A DNA stretch of 64,000 nt from Phycisphaeraceae bacterium. Its GTDB lineage: Bacteria; Planctomycetota; Phycisphaerae; Phycisphaerales; SM1A02. Location of the stretch: contig JAHBWY010000007.1 of NCBI GenBank assembly GCA_019636735.1, forward strand, positions 124,001 through 188,000, written 5' to 3'. A model generated the notes under the pieces. That model saw only the letters and a program-made list of their open reading frames with translations, made no database searches and was not told where the DNA came from. Made by a program: the position numbers and the translations under genes. The stretch's first letter is position 1; every line of letters begins with the position of its first letter. This document shows, piece by piece, positions 59,982 to 64,000 of the stretch.

Positions 59982-62013
59982 CAGGGTGCTCCGTGGTGCG
60001 TCGTCGAAGAGGCTTGCCGGTGTTCAGTTGACCATCCTCGCCCTTGGGGATTCTCATTGGACTGCCTCCGCGTGGCGCGCCGGGCGGAGAGCGGGCAACC
60101 GAGCTGTCTCGACCAAGGTTGTCCTCCCCATCCTGACCTAGAACATAGAGGAGATAGCCACGCTGCCAGTGATCCGTGGACGAATCGATGCGCCGGTAGG
60201 ACAGGGGCCGCCCGCTCCATGGGTCGATCGGCACGCCCTTCAGGAGCGTGGGCACGAGATCCTCGAGCCGCTCCGGATAGGCCCCATGCTCCAGCCGCCA
60301 TCGCTCGAGGGCGATCATCGTTCGCAGCGCCCGATCCTCCGCACGCTGATGGTCCGCCGCGCTCAGGTAGTGATCGAGCCCCGGGAGGAGCAGTGACGCC
60401 AAACCAGCCCCCGCCAGGGTGGGAGCGGGCGGAAGGACTGCCGTGGCCCGCTGGAATTCCTCGTAGGGAATCGCTGCAGCCCAGTAGCGACACGCATCGT
60501 CGATCGCATCGCGGTTGGCCGTCCATGTGCCAAAGCTCCTCCCCGCGGGTGGCGTGACACCCAGGGCGCCAAGCTGCGCGACCGCACCACCCAGCGGTGC
60601 GAGTCGAACCACCGAGGGGTCACCAAGCACTTCGGCGATCAGGGCCCTTTGGGCAATCGCCTCGACCTCGATGGCGAGCACGGCCTGTGCCGGGTCGACC
60701 GCCGGCGGGATCGCGCGCTCGATCGCATCGACTTCCTCTCGGGTCGGCAGGGAGAGGAGCCATTGCCGAGCATGATCGCGACCGAACGACTCGATCGCCC
60801 AGCCGACCAGGACCTCGATCAGGAGCGGCTGCACACGGCAGGCCTCGCCGATCGCGAAGATCGTCTCGAGCGTTGATGCCGCCCGCTCGATGTCGCCGCG
60901 CTCGACGGCCTCGAGCATGCGCGATCCCATGTAGCGAGTGACCTTGCGGCTGCCCGCCAGATGGGGGAGCACGGTTCCGAAGAACTGCGATGGCGGAATC
61001 TCGAGATCGCGCACCTCTCGCGGAAGGTGCCGGATGCTCGCGAGCTCGTCGGCCAGCTCGACCTCTGATTCAAGGGCGTCGAAGACTCGACGCGAGAGCG
61101 CGATCCACATCGACTCCTGTTCGATCTGAGCCTGACTCGCGCCCTCGCCCAGTGGCGAATCCCCGTGCAGCTTGGAGAAGTCCACCAATTCCCCAGGGCT
61201 GAGGTTCATCTCCAGTTTGACCTGCTGTTCGACGCGGTCGAGCTCCGGACTGATCCGGCGGATGATCGCATGCGCCTTGGGGTCGATCACTCGGGCGAAT
61301 CCAGGCCTCGACCGCTCTATCAGGGCCGTCATGTCCGCCGCCGTCGGCGCCTCCGCACGGGCCTGCGCTGCCTGTCGCCGCACACGGACCTCATAGAGCC
61401 CGGCCGCCAGCACGGCCAGAAACACGCTCGCCGCAGCCATCGCAAGGCCGCGCCGGAGCCACCGCCGACGGCGCTCTGATGTCCACAGGCTCTGATGCCG
61501 AATCGAGAATCGACCGTCGTCGCCAATGACCCTGAGCCCGCCGTCCAGCGCAAGAACCCCCAGCGCGGCGTCGACCGTACATGAGGTGCCGCACTCGGGA
61601 CAGATGATGCTCAATGACTCGGGGACCGTCATACCTACAAGCGAGTAACCGCACTTGAAGCAGCACCCCCGGTACCGAAGCACTTGAACGAGGCGGCGCC
61701 GAAGCAATCGGTCGCGCACATAGAGCGCCGCCAGTGACGGTCCACCGATGACCACCACGATGACGAGTGCGGTCAGCAGCGCCGCCACCACATCGCTTGT
61801 GGCGCTGGGTCGAAGTGCGGACCTGGACATCAGAGCAAGCGCGGCGATGACAAGCCCCAGTGTCACGGCCCACACCACGCCAATCAGGATGAACTCCGCC
61901 GCGATCCGCAGCATGCTCCGTCGTGCCGCCTTCACAAACTCCCGGCAGCGGGCATCGTCATAGGGATCCAACTCCGGAAACGCCCGCCAGATGCGGCGGA
62001 TCGGAAGGCGCAT
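59974..62013 (-). CDS. Membrane protein with zinc ribbon and GspG-like C-terminal segment
   Basis: 679 residues. Two membrane helices near 38-62 and 75-97 lead to a zinc ribbon (CCFKCGYSL, then CPECGTSC, about 116-146), another helix near 188-207, a large helical outer region (about 210-570), and a C-terminal stretch ALERWRLEHGAYPERLEDLVP, then PIDPWSGRPLSYRR and LLYVLGQDGEDN, which is the C-terminal half of a GspG/type II pseudopilin without its N-terminal helix. Such proteins recur in planctomycetes; their task is unknown. The last ~40 residues are Arg/Gly/Pro-rich. A TAGACT box lies 6 nt before ATG 62013. Confidence 0.75.
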   Translation of the reverse strand: MRLPIRRIWRAFPELDPYDDARCREFVKAARRSMLRIAAEFILIGVVWAVTLGLVIAALALMSRSALRPSATSDVVAALLTALVIVVVIGGPSLAALYVRDRLLRRRLVQVLRYRGCCFKCGYSLVGMTVPESLSIICPECGTSCTVDAALGVLALDGGLRVIGDDGRFSIRHQSLWTSERRRRWLRRGLAMAAASVFLAVLAAGLYEVRVRRQAAQARAEAPTAADMTALIERSRPGFARVIDPKAHAIIRRISPELDRVEQQVKLEMNLSPGELVDFSKLHGDSPLGEGASQAQIEQESMWIALSRRVFDALESEVELADELASIRHLPREVRDLEIPPSQFFGTVLPHLAGSRKVTRYMGSRMLEAVERGDIERAASTLETIFAIGEACRVQPLLIEVLVGWAIESFGRDHARQWLLSLPTREEVDAIERAIPPAVDPAQAVLAIEVEAIAQRALIAEVLGDPSVVRLAPLGGAVAQLGALGVTPPAGRSFGTWTANRDAIDDACRYWAAAIPYEEFQRATAVLPPAPTLAGAGLASLLLPGLDHYLSAADHQRAEDRALRTMIALERWRLEHGAYPERLEDLVPTLLKGVPIDPWSGRPLSYRRIDSSTDHWQRGYLLYVLGQDGEDNLGRDSSVARSPPGAPRGGSPMRIPKGEDGQLNTGKPLRRRTTEHPDD

Positions 62014-62025
62014 GACCGGAGTCTA
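62011..62025 (-). promoter_or_regulatory. Leaderless-type promoter of the zinc-ribbon membrane protein
   Basis: Minus-strand TAGACT (62025-62020) ends 6 nt before ATG 62013. Confidence 0.5.
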
Positions 62026-62171
62026 CACCGCCAAGCGCTGGCTTCATGGAGCCGCAAGGGAAAGCTCGCCCGATCCTGAATCGTTGCCATCACTCCGCAC
62101 ACGAACGCTTGACGGTCGGCACGGAACCTGCCGCCCGTCCGACGGCGTCGTTGCGCCGTCATCGTCACTTC

Positions 62172-62185
62172 AAGGAGTCCACATG
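62172..62185 (+). promoter_or_regulatory. Shine-Dalgarno site of the lamin-tail protein
   Basis: AAGGAG (62172-62177) lies 5 nt before ATG 62183; it decides this start against the longer frame that opens at 61991. Confidence 0.6.
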
Positions 62186-63502
62186 TCGAATCCGTTCTCA
62201 CTTCGCAGCGAGGTTGCGGTCATCGCGTCGCTCGCCCTCGCCACTGCCGTTCTCGCTGAGATCCGCATCACCGAGTACATGTACACCGGCGCCAATGGTG
62301 AATTCATCGAGATCACCAATGTCGGAAGCACCCCGGTGAACCTCGCCGGCTGGTCCTATGACGACAGCGCCCGAGTCTGCGGCACCTTCCCGATCGGGGC
62401 CATCGGAATTCTTGCCCCTGGCGCCAGCGCGATCATCACCGAGTCAACCGAGGCTGCATTCCGCGCCGCGTGGAACCTGCCCCTCAGCGTGCCTGTCGTT
62501 GGCGACCTCGGCAAGGCCGACGGCTACAACTACGGCCGCAACGACACGATCGCCCTGTACGACGCGTCGCTCAACCTCGTCGATCGCCTCGACTATGGCG
62601 ACCAGGACTTCCCCGGCTCCATCCGAACGCAGAACATCAGCGGCTGGGTGGTGGCGGAGGGCCTCGGTGCAAACAACGCCTATGCGTGGCAGCTCTCGGT
62701 TGTCGGTGACGCTCAGAACTCCTACGACAGCTCGCTCAATGCTCGCGGCAACCCCGGCACCTTCGTGATCGTGGGCGAAGCCCCGCGCGGTCTCGGCATG
62801 GTGCTGACCGAGTACATGTACCAGGGCCCCGGCGGTGAGTTCGTCGAGTTCACGAACCTCTCCGACGCGCCGATCGACATGACCGGCTGGAAGCTCGACG
62901 ACAGCAATCTCCTCGGCGGTCCTGACGGTCCCTTCGACCTCAGCGCCTTCGGCGTGGTCGCGCCGGGTGAGAGCGTCATCGTGACCGAGTCGGCCGCCGA
63001 CGCCTTCCGCGCCGCGTGGGGTCTCTCCGCGTCGGTGAAGGTCATCGGCGACCTCGGCAAGCCCTTCGGAAACCAGCTCGGGCGCAACGACGAGATCAAC
63101 ATCTACGACGATGCGTGCAACCTCGTCGATCGTCTCACCTTCGGCGACCAGGCGTTCCCCGGCTCGATCCGGGCGCAGAACTCGAGCGGCTGGGTTCCGG
63201 AGTCGGCGCTCGGCGCGAATGACCCCTTCGCCTGGGTGCTTGCCACCGTTGGCGATGCCCAGAACAGCTACGCCTCGACCGGCAACGACAAGGGCAACCC
63301 TGGCTTCTACCCGCGTGTGACGCAGCCGTCGACGCCCGGTGACGCGAATGGCGACGGTGTCGTCAACGGTGCCGACATCGCGATCGTGCTCGGCAACTGG
63401 GGAAGCTGCCCCGGCGGTGCGCCCGGATGCGCCGGCGACCTCAACGGCGACGGCGTGGTTGACGGCGCGGACATCGCGTTCGTGCTTGGCAACTGGAGCT
63501 GA
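62183..63502 (+). CDS. Secreted protein with two lamin-tail domains and paired dockerin-like repeats
   Basis: 439 residues. Signal peptide (VAVIASLALATAVLAE), then two lamin-tail (LTD) domains in tandem: ITEYMYTGANGEFIEITNVG, VNLAGWSYDDSA and later LTEYMYQGPGGEFVEFTNLS, IDMTGWKLDDSN, each followed by the same closing block (DRLDYGDQDFPGSIRTQN / DRLTFGDQAFPGSIRAQN, and GDAQNSY). The C-terminus has two Ca-binding dockerin-type loops (DANGDGVVNGADIAIVLGNW and DLNGDGVVDGADIAFVLGNW). This ending is a hallmark of Phycisphaerae secreted proteins and probably anchors or sorts them. The internal duplication of about 190 residues is clear. No enzyme motif is present. Confidence 0.88.
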   Translation: MSNPFSLRSEVAVIASLALATAVLAEIRITEYMYTGANGEFIEITNVGSTPVNLAGWSYDDSARVCGTFPIGAIGILAPGASAIITESTEAAFRAAWNLPLSVPVVGDLGKADGYNYGRNDTIALYDASLNLVDRLDYGDQDFPGSIRTQNISGWVVAEGLGANNAYAWQLSVVGDAQNSYDSSLNARGNPGTFVIVGEAPRGLGMVLTEYMYQGPGGEFVEFTNLSDAPIDMTGWKLDDSNLLGGPDGPFDLSAFGVVAPGESVIVTESAADAFRAAWGLSASVKVIGDLGKPFGNQLGRNDEINIYDDACNLVDRLTFGDQAFPGSIRAQNSSGWVPESALGANDPFAWVLATVGDAQNSYASTGNDKGNPGFYPRVTQPSTPGDANGDGVVNGADIAIVLGNWGSCPGGAPGCAGDLNGDGVVDGADIAFVLGNWS

Positions 63503-63568
63503 GACGGCGTTCTTGCAGCTTCTCAAAGCCTGACCTTCGCCCACCTCGACGCGTTGTGGGCTCCCACG

Positions 63569-63599
63569 AGCGGGGTGCGGATTCGTTCCGCGCCCCGCT
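63569..63599 (+). terminator. Strong 13-bp hairpin terminator after the lamin-tail gene
   Basis: AGCGGGGTGCGGA, loop TTCGT, TCCGCGCCCCGCT, all paired with one T-G wobble. A small hairpin GTGGG-CT-CCCAC (63556-63567) precedes it. The downstream run is only weakly T-rich (TCCTTG). Confidence 0.65.
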
Positions 63600-63622
63600 T
63601 CCTTGCGCTCGGATCGCTTCCC

Positions 63623-64000
63623 CTACTTGGCTCCGGGGATGAACATCACCACGATCGAAAGGGCGATCAGGATGATGATGATCCACTCGAGCACTTCCAT
63701 GCGACGCGTCGCCTGCTCGTCGGCGGTCTTCTCGTACAGCCGCTGGAGAGTTTCGATCTTGCGCAGGATGGCGGCATCCCACTCGGCCAGATGAAGGCGC
63801 CGCGCCGCCAGTCGATAGACGCGGGCGAGATACTGGTCGCCAAGCAGCTTGATGGCGTTGTTCACGCCTTCGAAGAGGAGCGCGCTGTCCATGTGCAGGG
63901 CCGCGAGGCGACGCCGATCGCGCCGCGCTTCGCGGCTCCACCCGGCGAAAGCCCCGCGCCACCCGGTCGAGTGCATCGCCTTCGCGGGCGTTGTCTCCTC
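63623..64000 (-). CDS. RMD1/YagE (DUF155) family protein, C-terminal part
   Basis: The frame is open to the window's right edge, so only the last ~126 residues are seen. LARVYRLAARRLHLAEWDAAILRKIETLQRLYEK and the closing TRRMEVLEWIIIILIALSIVVMFIPG are the C-terminal signature of DUF155/RMD1 proteins, whose yeast and human members sit in mitochondria. The last ~20 residues form one membrane helix. An ATG at 63976 lies within the open frame but is probably internal. Function in bacteria is not established. Confidence 0.75.
   Translation of the reverse strand, partial: EETTPAKAMHSTGWRGAFAGWSREARRDRRRLAALHMDSALLFEGVNNAIKLLGDQYLARVYRLAARRLHLAEWDAAILRKIETLQRLYEKTADEQATRRMEVLEWIIIILIALSIVVMFIPGAK

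Noticed and set aside
1-64000. Genomic island, prophage or insertion sequence
   Set aside because: No transposase, integrase or phage gene, no terminal inverted repeats, and the gene content is mainly core housekeeping with even base composition.

Overview
This window looks like a chromosomal segment of a Planctomycetota bacterium, most likely class Phycisphaerae. That placement is inferred from gene content: paired dockerin-like repeats at the end of a secreted protein, a prepilin-type N-terminus of planctomycete style, a 679-residue membrane protein with a zinc ribbon and a pseudopilin-like tail, very high GC, and a diderm lipid A and BamA gene set. No mobile element, CRISPR array, rRNA or tRNA was seen. 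Genes are tightly packed, with many 4-nt stop/start overlaps and several convergent genes whose 3' ends overlap.

Layout. 1-490: 3' end of a class II ribonucleotide reductase gene and a degenerate ~70-bp tandem repeat. 491-5858 (minus): operon of a GH10-fold protein without catalytic residues, a ComEA-like protein and mfd. 5905-9000: purC, folD with altered active-site residues, and a secreted TlpA-like protein. 9035-15018: Gfo/Idh/MocA oxidoreductase, D-amino-acid dehydrogenase-like flavoprotein, HutF-like deiminase and S9 peptidase. 15058-20000: folE, a dihydropteridine-reductase-like SDR, glyS, and a homocysteine methyltransferase family protein. 20004-25532: trmB, a secreted alpha/beta hydrolase, an rpsU-rsfS-panD run, a NYN-type RNase candidate and pdxH. 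25610-33576: dnaE, a small membrane protein, a class IV aminotransferase, a lipoprotein and an ABC-F ATPase. 33629-43276: ECF sigma with probable anti-sigma, prepilin-like protein, dnaK, ArsR-methyltransferase fusion, TPR lipoprotein, LigD-phosphoesterase-like protein, DUF456, a methyltransferase and a primary-type sigma factor.

43521-54424 is an envelope-biogenesis block: gcvT and a divergent lpxD on the minus strand, then bamA, two skp/ompH genes, a canonical lpxD, an lpxC-fabZ fusion, lpxA, an unknown gene and a DUF502 membrane protein on the plus strand. Together these would make the first steps of lipid A and insert outer-membrane proteins. 54400-64000: M24 peptidase, EttA, PGPGW protein, lipoprotein, DUF418 protein, zinc-ribbon membrane protein, a secreted lamin-tail/dockerin protein and the C-terminal part of an RMD1/DUF155 protein.

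A feature that runs through the whole window is a TAnnnT box ending 6-9 nt before the start codon of about fourteen genes on both strands, usually with no Shine-Dalgarno sequence. This suggests widespread leaderless transcription and was used to choose several starts. No wholly new multi-gene system was identified. The most unusual items are the leaderless architecture, the GH10 pseudoenzyme in front of mfd, the altered FolD, the two unlike LpxD paralogues, and the repeat at the nrdJ 3' end.
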